Under the pieces are notes generated by a model. That model was given only the letters and a program-made list of their open reading frames with translations. It made no database searches and was not told the DNA's origin. DNA of 64,000 bases from DASQEH01 sp038237745 (GTDB lineage: Bacteria > Actinomycetota > Actinomycetes > Propionibacteriales > Nocardioidaceae), in NCBI GenBank assembly GCA_038237745.1, contig JBBRYJ010000007.1:1-64000 (forward strand), written 5' to 3'. The number at the start of each line of letters is the position of its first letter. Position 1 is the first letter of the stretch. The position numbers and the translations under genes are program-made. Below, piece by piece: positions 8,291 to 15,475 of the stretch.

Positions 8291-8362
8291 GTTGAGACAC
8301 TAGCCAACGATGCGGCGCGGCAGGACGGCGGCCCTGGCGACTATCCAGGCCGCACCTTTCTC

Positions 8363-8668
8363 GTGCACGTCTCCACCGACTGGGCGAGTGTCTCGACGCA
8401 GTTCCACCGCACCCCTTTGGCCAACACCGACGTCATCGCCATCACAATCGCGTCCCAGTGTGACCTCCGCTTCACCGCGACGTCTGACACGGCCGGTGCT
8501 CTGCTGTCCGCCAGCTTCAACGCTCAGCCGGTGGCGCTCGGCCCAGGACCCGCTGTCGCCTTCTGGCTGGCACCTCTGCTCACCACTCCCGAGGATGCTC
8601 GCCCGACCCGGTGCCGAGCAGTTCTCGCCCCGGGTAGCCTCGACGCTGCTGGCAGACTGGTGGTGTGA
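8363..8668 (+). CDS. Possible small protein upstream of SURF1, unrecognised
   Basis: The 374-base gap between the MocA gene and SURF1 holds an open plus-strand frame whose codons show the high third-position GC of the neighbours. The peptide includes TDVIAITIASQCDL and AVAFWLAPLLTTPEDARP. The frame ends in TGA overlapping the SURF1 GTG by 4 bases (GTGA), the junction used by many real gene pairs here. Against it: there is no convincing ribosome-binding site, the start (GTG 8363 or 8285) is a guess, and I recognise no family. If it is not real, this interval holds only the two divergent promoters. Confidence 0.35.
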   Translation: MHVSTDWASVSTQFHRTPLANTDVIAITIASQCDLRFTATSDTAGALLSASFNAQPVALGPGPAVAFWLAPLLTTPEDARPTRCRAVLAPGSLDAAGRLVV

Positions 8669-9405
8669 CCGGCCGTCTGACGACAGCTCGAGTGCTCGCC
8701 CTCCTGGTCGCCGCGCTCCTGCTTATCGGGGTCATGGTGGCGCTCGGTCTGTGGCAGCTCGGCGTGTACGACGCTTCCCAGCGGGCCGACGCGCAAGCCC
8801 TGCTGCGAATCGAGCCGGTTCCGCTCGACCGTGCTCTCGGGCCGGACGACCCTTTTCCCCCAGGTTCCGTCGGTGTCCCTGTCACGGCGGAGGGACGGTA
8901 CGACGCGTCCGAGCAGATGTACGTGCGGGGCTTGCCTGGCGTTGCAGACTCCTTCGCAGTCGTGACACCGCTCGTCACGCCATCGGGATCGGCTGTCCTC
9001 GTCGTACGCGGGTCCCATCCGCTGGCTGAGTCTCAGGTACCCCACGGGAGGGTTCAACTGGTCGGCGTCCTGGAGCCCTCGCAGAGCGTAGGCAGCACCC
9101 TCGACCGGGCCCGGGTGACCGACGGAATCCGTATCTCCGGCCTCGTGAACGACGTGACACCGGACCTTTACGCCGGCTACGTCGTGCGGACGTCGAGCAA
9201 CCCTGCCGACCCCCTCACCCAGGTCCCTCCGCCGCTGCCCGACCCGTCGAGGTGGGCGGGTGTGCGCAACCTCGTCTACGCGCTTCAGTGGTGGGTCTTC
9301 GCCGGCTTCGTGGCATTCATGTGGTGGCGGATCGTATCGGACGCGTCGAACGCGGAGCCCCGTGCAGCAGATGCGGAAAGCGCAGATGCCGAGACCGTCG
9401 GGTAG
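8665..9405 (+). CDS. SURF1-family membrane protein (cytochrome oxidase assembly)
   Basis: This 246-residue protein starts at GTG 8665. It has the SURF1 layout: an N-terminal transmembrane helix (about 8-30, ALLVAALLLIGVMVALGLWQL with the conserved GxWQL), an extracytoplasmic loop with VTAEGRYDASEQMYVRG and VLVVRGS, and a second helix near 218-238 (NLVYALQWWVFAGFVAFMWW). The family helps assemble haem-copper cytochrome c oxidase. The next gene (DUF3817) follows 9 bases downstream, suggesting one transcript. Confidence 0.92.
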   Translation: MTGRLTTARVLALLVAALLLIGVMVALGLWQLGVYDASQRADAQALLRIEPVPLDRALGPDDPFPPGSVGVPVTAEGRYDASEQMYVRGLPGVADSFAVVTPLVTPSGSAVLVVRGSHPLAESQVPHGRVQLVGVLEPSQSVGSTLDRARVTDGIRISGLVNDVTPDLYAGYVVRTSSNPADPLTQVPPPLPDPSRWAGVRNLVYALQWWVFAGFVAFMWWRIVSDASNAEPRAADAESADAETVG

Positions 9406-9414
9406 CGTCACGCC

Positions 9415-9768
9415 GTGAGCGACGACGCGGTGCTACTGCGCTATCGGGTGATGGCCTATGTGGTGGGAACCCTGCTGATCGTGCTGGTGCTCGTCGGGGT
9501 TCCGTTGAAGTACCTGACCTCGGACGGCTCGAGCCCCCAGCAGCTCGGTGCCTGGATCACCACGTACCTCGGGATCCTGCACGGCTGGCTCTACATGGTG
9601 TTCCTCGTGGCAGCGGCGATGTTGGCGCGTAAGGCGCGCTTCCCGCTCGGCTTCGCCGCCCTCGTGCTGCTTCTGGGAACCGTTCCGATCCTGAGCTTCG
9701 TCGCCGAGAGGCTCGCAACGCGGCGCGCTCGGCAGACGTTGCCGGCGCCCGCAGGCACGAGGGCATAG
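9415..9768 (+). CDS. DUF3817 integral membrane protein
   Basis: This 117-residue protein has three hydrophobic helices at about 11-32, 46-66 and 76-95. It has the actinobacterial DUF3817 features: RYRVMAYVVGTLLI at the start, an LGILHGWLYMVFLV middle with a membrane His, and an ARFPLGFAALVLLLGTVPIL segment. DUF3817 genes commonly sit next to respiratory or SURF1-like genes; function unknown. It starts at GTG 9415, 9 bases after the SURF1 stop, so the pair is likely co-transcribed. Confidence 0.9.
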   Translation: MSDDAVLLRYRVMAYVVGTLLIVLVLVGVPLKYLTSDGSSPQQLGAWITTYLGILHGWLYMVFLVAAAMLARKARFPLGFAALVLLLGTVPILSFVAERLATRRARQTLPAPAGTRA

Positions 9769-9774
9769 CGCTCG

Positions 9775-9798
9775 GTAGAGACGTAGAGACGTAGAGAC
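9775..9798. repeat. Three tandem copies of an 8-bp unit (GTAGAGAC)
   Basis: GTAGAGAC occurs three times in a row immediately after the DUF3817 stop and before the end of the convergent gene at 9812. It may be slippage sequence or part of a terminator region; no stem is obvious. Confidence 0.8.
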
Positions 9799-9811
9799 GC
9801 TTTCCTGTCGG

Positions 9812-10564
9812 TCAGAGATCCTTACGCTCGAGCGGCTCGTCCGGTGTCGTGGGCGTGTGTGACTCGACCGTCTCCTCCGAGGCAAGAGGCGCCGTGGGAG
9901 CGGTGTCGGACTGGTCCTCCTCCGCACCGTTGGCGTCCGCCGGCTGCATCTGGGCGGGGGCGACCGGGGCGGTAGGTATGGAGGGCGAGTCGACAGCGGC
10001 GCTGTCTCGACCAGCGGTCCACGCGGGATCCGCGTCCCTACCGGTGACCTTGCTGTAGACGAACGCAGCAGCCCCGCCGAGACCGACCACGATGAGCAGG
10101 TTCCGCAGCCGGTGGCTCTTCTGCGGCACCGGCTCCTCCTCCGCAAATCCGAGCCGCACTGCTGCCCTTCGTCCTCGGAGTCTGCCGGCTGCGAGGGCCG
10201 TGCTCGCGGCGGGGGCGAGCTTCTCGCGTGCGTTGTCGACTACGGGGCTCAGCCGAACCCGTGCATCTTGCATCACAGGCGTCACACGGTCGCGCGCGTC
10301 ACTGACGAGTGGCGTGATGCGGTCCCGGGTGTCGTCGAGGGCTGGCCCGACGGTCGAGGCGACCGAGGTCACGGCTTCCTGGGCGGCGGAGCTCAGTCTG
10401 TCTCGGGTGTCGTCGAGGGCTGGCCCGACGGTCGAGGCGACCGAGCTGACGGCATCCTGGGCCGCGGCGCCGATCTTCTCGATGGCCGACTCGGCGGCGT
10501 GCTTGGCGCGGTCCCTGCCATCGGATCTCATTCCCAACTTGGTGCGGGCTCTCGTGAAGGCCAC
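9812..10564 (-). CDS. Repeat-containing helical protein with one membrane segment, unknown function
   Basis: About 250 residues. The N-terminal two-thirds are amphipathic helical repeats with a recurring D-x-R-D/x-R-x-x-P/A pattern (VASTVGPALDDTRDRL, then VASTVGPALDDTRDRI, VSDARDRVTPVMQDARVRLS and VVDNAREKLAP). A transmembrane helix follows (LLIVVGLGGAAAFVYSKV), then an acidic Pro/Ala/Thr-rich tail. I choose GTG 10564 because GAGGAG lies 5 bases upstream, not the longer frame to 10660 whose first 32 residues are Arg-rich and lack a ribosome-binding site. Similar DUF5324-like or apolipoprotein-like proteins occur in actinobacteria. Function unknown. Confidence 0.75.
   Translation of the reverse strand: MAFTRARTKLGMRSDGRDRAKHAAESAIEKIGAAAQDAVSSVASTVGPALDDTRDRLSSAAQEAVTSVASTVGPALDDTRDRITPLVSDARDRVTPVMQDARVRLSPVVDNAREKLAPAASTALAAGRLRGRRAAVRLGFAEEEPVPQKSHRLRNLLIVVGLGGAAAFVYSKVTGRDADPAWTAGRDSAAVDSPSIPTAPVAPAQMQPADANGAEEDQSDTAPTAPLASEETVESHTPTTPDEPLERKDL
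10326..10445. repeat. 78-bp tandem duplication inside the helical-repeat gene
   Basis: A 42-base block at 10326-10367 is repeated exactly at 10404-10445, an offset of 78 bases or 26 codons. The intervening bases are similar but diverged. In protein it duplicates VASTVGPALDDTRDR. The near identity at DNA level points to a recent in-frame duplication. Confidence 0.9.
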
Positions 10565-10790
10565 CGCCACTCCTCGTCTAGTCGCTCGTCGATCGATACA
10601 CAGTAGGCGTGCCCACCTGCCGCGGTGCCTACTCTTTCGCATGCCGAGCAAGCGCAGCACGACCGGGGTCTGGCCTAGGTCATTTGGCCTGGCGTGTAAG
10701 GATAGCGAGGGCGGCGCACATCAACCATCCCGGCGATTCGCCACGCAGGGGCGCAGCCGACGCCGCGCGCAGACATAGAGGAGTGACCAG

Positions 10791-11315
10791 GTGGCCGACG
10801 ATCTCTACGCCACTCTCAAGACCAACCGCGGTGACATCGTGATCCAGCTGTTCGCGAACCACGCACCGAAGACGGTCGAGAACTTCGTCGGCCTCGCGGA
10901 GGGCACCAAGGCGTGGAAGGACCCGAAGGCGGGGTCGCAGAGCACCGAGCCGTTCTACGACGGACTGATCTTCCACCGCGTCATCGACGGGTTCATGATC
11001 CAGGGCGGATGCCCAAACGGTGACGGGCGGGGCGGACCCGGATACCAGTTCAAGGATGAGTTCCACCCCGAGCTCACGTTCTCGAAGCCGTACCTGCTCG
11101 CCATGGCCAACTCGGGTCCAGGCACCAACGGCTCGCAGTTCTTCATCACCGTCGGTCCGACTCCCCACCTCAACATGCGCCACACGATCTTCGGCGAGGT
11201 CGCCGACGAGGCGAGCCGCGACGTCGTGGATGCGATCGCGTCCGCGCCCACCGGACGCCAGGACCGACCCGTCGACGACGTGGTCATGAACAGTGTCGAT
11301 ATCGAACGTCGCTGA
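10791..11315 (+). CDS. Cyclophilin-type peptidyl-prolyl cis-trans isomerase
   Basis: This 174-residue cytoplasmic cyclophilin has no signal peptide. Hallmarks are FYDGLIFHRVIDGFMIQGGC (catalytic Arg in FHRVI; Phe and Gln of FMIQGG), LAMANSGPGTNGSQFFIT and HTIFGEV. It accelerates proline isomerisation in protein folding. It starts at GTG 10791 with GAGGAG 8 bases upstream. In actinobacteria this gene (ppiA) typically lies near oriC, next to a rhomboid gene and crgA, as here; the rhomboid gene begins 30 bases downstream. Confidence 0.95.
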   Translation: MADDLYATLKTNRGDIVIQLFANHAPKTVENFVGLAEGTKAWKDPKAGSQSTEPFYDGLIFHRVIDGFMIQGGCPNGDGRGGPGYQFKDEFHPELTFSKPYLLAMANSGPGTNGSQFFITVGPTPHLNMRHTIFGEVADEASRDVVDAIASAPTGRQDRPVDDVVMNSVDIERR

Positions 11316-11345
11316 GCCGCCGGTCGCGGTGGGGCGGATGACGCG

Positions 11346-12251
11346 ATGAGCGGGTACGGCGCGCCTCAACAGGACTCTGCCACGGTCCCGCACTGCTACC
11401 GTCACTCCGATCGCGAGACGTACATCTCCTGCCAGCGGTGTGGTCGACCGATCTGCCCCGACTGCATGACGCAGGCGTCCGTCGGGTTCCAGTGCCCCGA
11501 GTGCGTGCGGGCCTGGGCTGCCGAGGCGCCGCGCGCCCGGACAGCGTTCGGTGGCCGCCTGAACGACGGCTCGTCGCTCGTCACGATGGTCCTGATCGCC
11601 ATCAATGTCGTGTTCTTCGTCATTGCGAACGCGACGTCAGGTGGCCCTGGTCCCGGTAGCTTCGTCTCGACCATGGCGATGATCCCCGACGCCGACTTCC
11701 CCCGCCAGGGCATCGAAGGTGTGGCACAGGGCTCATACTGGCAGCTCATCACCTCGACGTTCCTGCACGTCCAGCTCCTCCACATCGCCTTCAACATGAT
11801 CGGCTTGTGGATCTTCGGGTCGTTCCTCGAGTCGCAGCTCGGCCGCTGGCGGTACCTCAGCCTCTATCTGCTCACCGGTCTGGCCGGGTCGGTGAGCATC
11901 TACCTCCTGACCCCGGCCTTCGCTCCCGGGCAGCCCATCAACTACTCGCTCGGCGCGTCGGGGTCGATCTTCGGCCTCTTCGGGGCAGCGTTGATCATCT
12001 TGCTGAAACAGCGCCGAGACGTGACGCAGCTGCTGGTACTGCTCGCTCTCAACCTGGCCATCACCTTCACCGTTCCGGACGTGTCGTGGCAGGCACACGT
12101 CGGAGGCCTGGGTGCCGGCCTGCTGCTCGGTGCCGGGCTGGCGTACGCCCCCCGGCAGCAGCGGACGCTCGTGCACGCGGGGTCGATGGGCGGGTTGTTC
12201 GTGATGTGCATCCTGCTGGTGGCCCTGCGTACGGCGCAGCTGACAGCGTGA
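11346..12251 (+). CDS. Rhomboid-family intramembrane serine protease with N-terminal zinc-binding domain
   Basis: Of its 301 residues, about 15-55 form a B-box-like zinc module (CYRHSDRETYISCQRCGRPI, then CPDC, and later CPEC). A six-helix rhomboid domain follows from about residue 75. The catalytic dyad is visible: Ser205 in SLGASGSIFG (GxSG) and His251 in SWQAHVGGLGAG; HIAFNMIGLW carries the conserved HxxxN. It cleaves transmembrane substrates within the membrane. This zinc-plus-rhomboid arrangement is common in actinobacteria. DnaA-box-like sites start 7 bases after its stop. Confidence 0.93.
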   Translation: MSGYGAPQQDSATVPHCYRHSDRETYISCQRCGRPICPDCMTQASVGFQCPECVRAWAAEAPRARTAFGGRLNDGSSLVTMVLIAINVVFFVIANATSGGPGPGSFVSTMAMIPDADFPRQGIEGVAQGSYWQLITSTFLHVQLLHIAFNMIGLWIFGSFLESQLGRWRYLSLYLLTGLAGSVSIYLLTPAFAPGQPINYSLGASGSIFGLFGAALIILLKQRRDVTQLLVLLALNLAITFTVPDVSWQAHVGGLGAGLLLGAGLAYAPRQQRTLVHAGSMGGLFVMCILLVALRTAQLTA

Positions 12252-12257
12252 GCCGCG

Positions 12258-12289
12258 TTGTCCACATTGTGGATAACCGCTGTGGGTAA
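12258..12289. promoter_or_regulatory. Cluster of three DnaA-box-like 9-mers
   Basis: Three sites sit within 32 bases. TTGTCCACA is at 12258-12266 on the plus strand. TGTGGATAA is at 12268-12276, which is TTATCCACA on the minus strand, the canonical box. TGTGGGTAA is at 12281-12289, which is TTACCCACA on the minus strand, one mismatch. They lie in the short gap between the convergent rhomboid and crgA genes. Possible roles are an oriC satellite, a DnaA-titrating site or a replication-linked regulator of crgA. This is inferred from motif and position only. Confidence 0.6.
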
Positions 12290-12339
12290 CTACATCGCTG
12301 TAAGTCCGGCAGATGACGGCGAGATGAACGAGGAGGGAA

Positions 12340-12591
12340 CTACTCCCAACGCGTGGCGAAGACGAATCCGACGCAGATGAGTCCCATTCCGACCACCAGG
12401 TTCCAGTTCCCGAGGTCGCGCATGTACTTCAGGTCGGGGGCCAGATAGAACACGACGATCCAGAGCAGGCCGATCACCCAGCACGTGACCATGACAGGTG
12501 CGACCCACCGCCGGCTCCCGATCCTGACGGCCTTCTTCGTGGTCTGCTGAGGGGTGTAGTCGGACCTCTTGCGCGGACGTGACTCGGGCAC
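12340..12591 (-). CDS. crgA: Cell division protein CrgA
   Basis: This 83-residue protein has two transmembrane helices (VAPVMVTCWVIGLLWIVVFYL and NLVVGMGLICVGFVFATRW) joined by a short APDLKYMRDLGNW loop. That is the CrgA signature, with a basic N-terminus (PESRPRKRSDYTPQQTTKK). CrgA recruits division proteins such as PBPs and FtsZ-ring factors to the septum in actinobacteria. I start it at GTG 12591, with AGGAG 8 bases upstream; the longer frame to 12708 adds 39 residues that do not fit the family. Confidence 0.95.
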   Translation of the reverse strand: MPESRPRKRSDYTPQQTTKKAVRIGSRRWVAPVMVTCWVIGLLWIVVFYLAPDLKYMRDLGNWNLVVGMGLICVGFVFATRWE

Positions 12592-12706
12592 TCTGACTCC
12601 TGTCGGACACCGTGGACTCGTCGCCAGCCTATATCCGACACTGGTCGAGGATGAGCGAGACGCGAGATAGCCTTGCAGAGCACCGATCACCGGATGGAAG
12701 GCATTC

Positions 12707-13516
12707 ATGCAGCACGACGGCGATCACCTCGCCACTCCCGAGACCGAGGGTCGTCCCCGGAAGAAGCCACCGACAGCGGCCGGCCGCGCCCTGCTCTGGC
12801 GGGTGTGTGTGCCCGTCGCCTTTGCGCTCGCCGGACTTCTCGCCGCTACCTCCATGATCAACGCGCGCGGCACGGACCTGAGGGGTGGCCGTCATACCGA
12901 CGTCATCAGCCTCGTGAGCGAGCAACGCTCCAAGGTGCAGGACCTTCGCGCGCAGATCCGTAGCCAGCAGTCGGAAGTCGACGCGCTCACCAAAGAGGTC
13001 GGTGGTACCACGACCGACGTCGTACGTCGGCAGCTGGCCACGCTCCAGGTCCCGGCAGGGCTGTCACCTCTCACGGGGGACGGACTGGCCGTCGTGCTCG
13101 ACGATGCTCCTCGGGACCAGGCGGTACCGACCGGCACCGACCCCAACCTGCTCGTGGTGCATCAGCAGGACATCCAGGCGGTCGTCAACGCCCTGTGGGC
13201 CGGCGGTGCCACGGGAGTGAGTCTGCAAGGACAGCGGCTGGTGTCGACCACGGGGATCAAGTGCGTCGGCAACACAGTCGTGCTGCAAGGCGTGCCCTAC
13301 TCTCCGCCGTACCGGATCTTGGCGGTCGGCGACTCGGCGCGGATGTACGACGCGCTCGTGGCCTCGCCGGAGGTACAGGCCTACCGGGACTACACGGCTG
13401 CGCCATACAACCTCGCATGGTCGGTGCGTCCGTCGGCCAGTCTCACGGTGCCAAGGTATGCCGGGGCCTTGGCTCTGGAGTTCGCTCGACCATCCGACTC
13501 ACCGCAGCCGGACTGA
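12707..13516 (+). CDS. DUF881 family membrane-anchored protein
   Basis: This 269-residue protein has an N-terminal cytoplasmic stretch, one transmembrane helix (about 31-50, VCVPVAFALAGLLAATSM), and a coiled coil at about 65-100 (VSEQRSKVQDLRAQIRSQQS). The extracytoplasmic DUF881 domain follows (LTGDGLAVVLDDAP, NLLVVHQQDIQAVVNALWAGG, GNTVVLQG, PYRILAVGD). DUF881 genes regularly accompany crgA near the actinobacterial origin and resemble division-related FtsQ/SepF-like partners; biochemical function unknown. It is divergent from crgA and convergent with pknB. Confidence 0.92.
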   Translation: MQHDGDHLATPETEGRPRKKPPTAAGRALLWRVCVPVAFALAGLLAATSMINARGTDLRGGRHTDVISLVSEQRSKVQDLRAQIRSQQSEVDALTKEVGGTTTDVVRRQLATLQVPAGLSPLTGDGLAVVLDDAPRDQAVPTGTDPNLLVVHQQDIQAVVNALWAGGATGVSLQGQRLVSTTGIKCVGNTVVLQGVPYSPPYRILAVGDSARMYDALVASPEVQAYRDYTAAPYNLAWSVRPSASLTVPRYAGALALEFARPSDSPQPD

Positions 13517-13569
13517 ACACGAGCCCGACAGCTTGCTCCATCCGCATGCTTGCGCAGCCGGACTGGACA

Positions 13570-13600
13570 CGCCCCGCGGGTAAGGCCGCCCGCCGGGGCG
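13570..13600. terminator. GC-rich hairpin between DUF881 and pknB
   Basis: CGCCCCG (13570-13576) pairs with CGGGGCG (13594-13600) and an inner CGGG pairs with CCCG. It lies between the convergent ends of the DUF881 gene and pknB (stop at 13604), so it could act on both strands. There is no strong T-tract, as is usual in high-GC actinobacteria. Confidence 0.55.
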
Positions 13601-13603
13601 CTC

Positions 13604-15475
13604 TCAGCGTGTCGATGGGCCGGTCGACGGGCCACTGGAGCCGCCACCGCGGCTGCTGGTGCTGGTGGATGGGGGGCTCGTCGTGCTGGGGGGTGCGCTG
13701 GTCGTGGGTGGTGCGCTGGTCGTGGGTGGTGCGCTGGTCGTGGGTCGTGCGCTGGTCGTGGGTGGTGGCGCGCTCGTCGTCTGTGTCGGCCCGAGCGACA
13801 CGTAGATGACGATCGTGGACCCGAACGGTTTGTGGGACCCGCCACGCGGACGCTGCTTGGTCACCGTGCCCTTCGGTACGTCGGACACCACGAACGAGGG
13901 AACCACCCTGAAGTCGTGCGACTCGAGCAGCGAGGTGGCGTCGGCCTGGGACGTCCCCACGACAGGGTCGACCTTCACGTACCCGGTCGAGTAGAAGACC
14001 TTGACCGTGCTGCCCACCGGTAGCGACGTGCCCGGTACCGGATCTGTACCGGTCACCTGGTTCTTGCGTTCGGTGCTCCCGGTAGCCGGCTTTCCCTTGA
14101 CCTTGAAGCCCTTCGCCCGAAGTATTGTGGTCGCCTCGTCGAGGGAGCCGTTGCTGACGTCGGGCACCACGCTCTGCTCAGTTCCCGCGGACACGGTCAC
14201 GTCGATAGTGGCGCCGTCGTCGACCGTGTTTCCAGGTGCGACGCTCTGGCTGAGGATGTGGCCCTTGGCAACGGAAGGGCTGTTCTTCGGCACCTGCGTG
14301 CCTAGTGTCAGACCTGCGGCGGAGAGCTTGTTGTCGGCCTCCCGAACCGTCAAGTCGAGGAGCTTCGGTACCGCCGTCTTGGACACCGGGTCGTTGGCAA
14401 GCAGTTTGGGGATGACGAGAAACCCGGCGATGACGAGGGCTGCAAGCACAAGCAGCAGCAGAGCCCAGAGGCCGGTTCGGCTCGGCTCCGGTTCGGGCTC
14501 CTCGTAGCGCTGGGCGGGAGTCGTCACGATCGTGGGCGGCGCATGCCGGGCCGCCGGCGGCAGGAAGGGCTGCGTTTCCAGAGACGGTGCCAACAACAGA
14601 GCCGGCGCCAGGACGGGGCGGCCTTCGAGCGCCCGGTCGATGTCGGCTCGCATCTCCACGGCGCTCTGGTAGCGCTCGTCCACGGGCTTGGCCAGCGCCT
14701 TCAAGGTGATGGCGTCGATCGACGCCGTGACCTCGGGCTCGATAGTCGACGGGGTCGGCGGTTCCTCGCGGACATGCTGGTAGGCCACCGAGACGGGGGA
14801 GTCTCCGACGAAGGGCGGCCGCCCCGTCAACAGCTCGAAGAGCACACAGCCGGCCGAGTAGAGGTCACTACGCGCGTCGACCTGTTCCCCGCGGGCCTGC
14901 TCCGGCGAGAGGTACTGGGCTGTCCCGATGACCGCGGCCGTCTGCGTCATCGTCGCGGACGAGTCGGAGATAGCCCGGGCGATACCGAAGTCCATGACCT
15001 TGACGTCGCCCGATGGGGTCAGCATGACGTTGGCGGGCTTGATGTCGCGGTGGATGATGCCTGCCCTGTGGCTGTAGTCGAGCGCGTCCAGTATCGACGC
15101 GGTGATCTCCAGAGCCCGCTCGGGAAGGATCTTGCGGCCCTCGCGCAGGATGTCGCGGAGCGTGCGCCCCTCAACGTACTCCATGACGATGTACGGGAGC
15201 ATCAGGCCGCTGTCGTCGGTCGAGTTCTCCTCGCCAGTGTCGTAGACGGCGACGACGGCCGGGTGGTTCAGCGAGGCGGCCGATTGCGCCTCTCGTCGGA
15301 AGCGGGCCTGGAAGGTCGGGTCGCTGGCGAGGTCGGGTCGCAGTCGCTTGACCGCCACCCTCCGGCCGAGGCGTAGGTCCTCGGCCATCCGGACCTCGGC
15401 CATACCGCCACGGCCGAGTACCTCGGACAGCTCGTAGCGGCCGTCGCCGAGCATGGTGGGCTCCACCGGGCTCAT
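13604..15475 (-). CDS. pknB: Serine/threonine protein kinase PknB with PASTA domains
   Basis: This is a 623-residue receptor kinase. The kinase domain spans about 13-280 (GRGGMAEV glycine loop, Lys43, HRDIKPANVML with Asp144, DFG at 162-164, APE-equivalent SPEQA). A transmembrane helix spans 335-358. Three PASTA domains at about 368-432, 436-498 and 500-562 bind muropeptide or lipid II outside the cell, fewer than the four common in mycobacteria. A Thr/Ser/Pro tail runs 563-623. It regulates cell-wall growth and division and is countered by PstP. It starts at ATG 15475, overlapping the pbpA stop as ATGA. Confidence 0.97.
   Translation of the reverse strand: MSPVEPTMLGDGRYELSEVLGRGGMAEVRMAEDLRLGRRVAVKRLRPDLASDPTFQARFRREAQSAASLNHPAVVAVYDTGEENSTDDSGLMLPYIVMEYVEGRTLRDILREGRKILPERALEITASILDALDYSHRAGIIHRDIKPANVMLTPSGDVKVMDFGIARAISDSSATMTQTAAVIGTAQYLSPEQARGEQVDARSDLYSAGCVLFELLTGRPPFVGDSPVSVAYQHVREEPPTPSTIEPEVTASIDAITLKALAKPVDERYQSAVEMRADIDRALEGRPVLAPALLLAPSLETQPFLPPAARHAPPTIVTTPAQRYEEPEPEPSRTGLWALLLLVLAALVIAGFLVIPKLLANDPVSKTAVPKLLDLTVREADNKLSAAGLTLGTQVPKNSPSVAKGHILSQSVAPGNTVDDGATIDVTVSAGTEQSVVPDVSNGSLDEATTILRAKGFKVKGKPATGSTERKNQVTGTDPVPGTSLPVGSTVKVFYSTGYVKVDPVVGTSQADATSLLESHDFRVVPSFVVSDVPKGTVTKQRPRGGSHKPFGSTIVIYVSLGPTQTTSAPPPTTSARPTTSAPPTTSAPPTTSAPPSTTSPPSTSTSSRGGGSSGPSTGPSTR
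13693..13764. repeat. Four 18-bp tandem repeats encoding the PknB Thr/Ser/Pro tail
   Basis: Units start at 13693, 13711, 13729 and 13747 and differ by one base at most. Each encodes six residues on the minus strand, giving the TTSAPP-like repeats of the extracellular tail. Slippage could change the tail length between strains. Confidence 0.9.

Noticed and set aside
8524..9411. Long minus-strand open frame opposite SURF1
   Set aside because: It is antisense to a recognisable SURF1 gene and has a composition typical of shadow frames.
13693..13764. Regular repeats looking like a short CRISPR array
   Set aside because: The units are 18 bp with no spacers, lie in the pknB reading frame and encode TTSAPP repeats.
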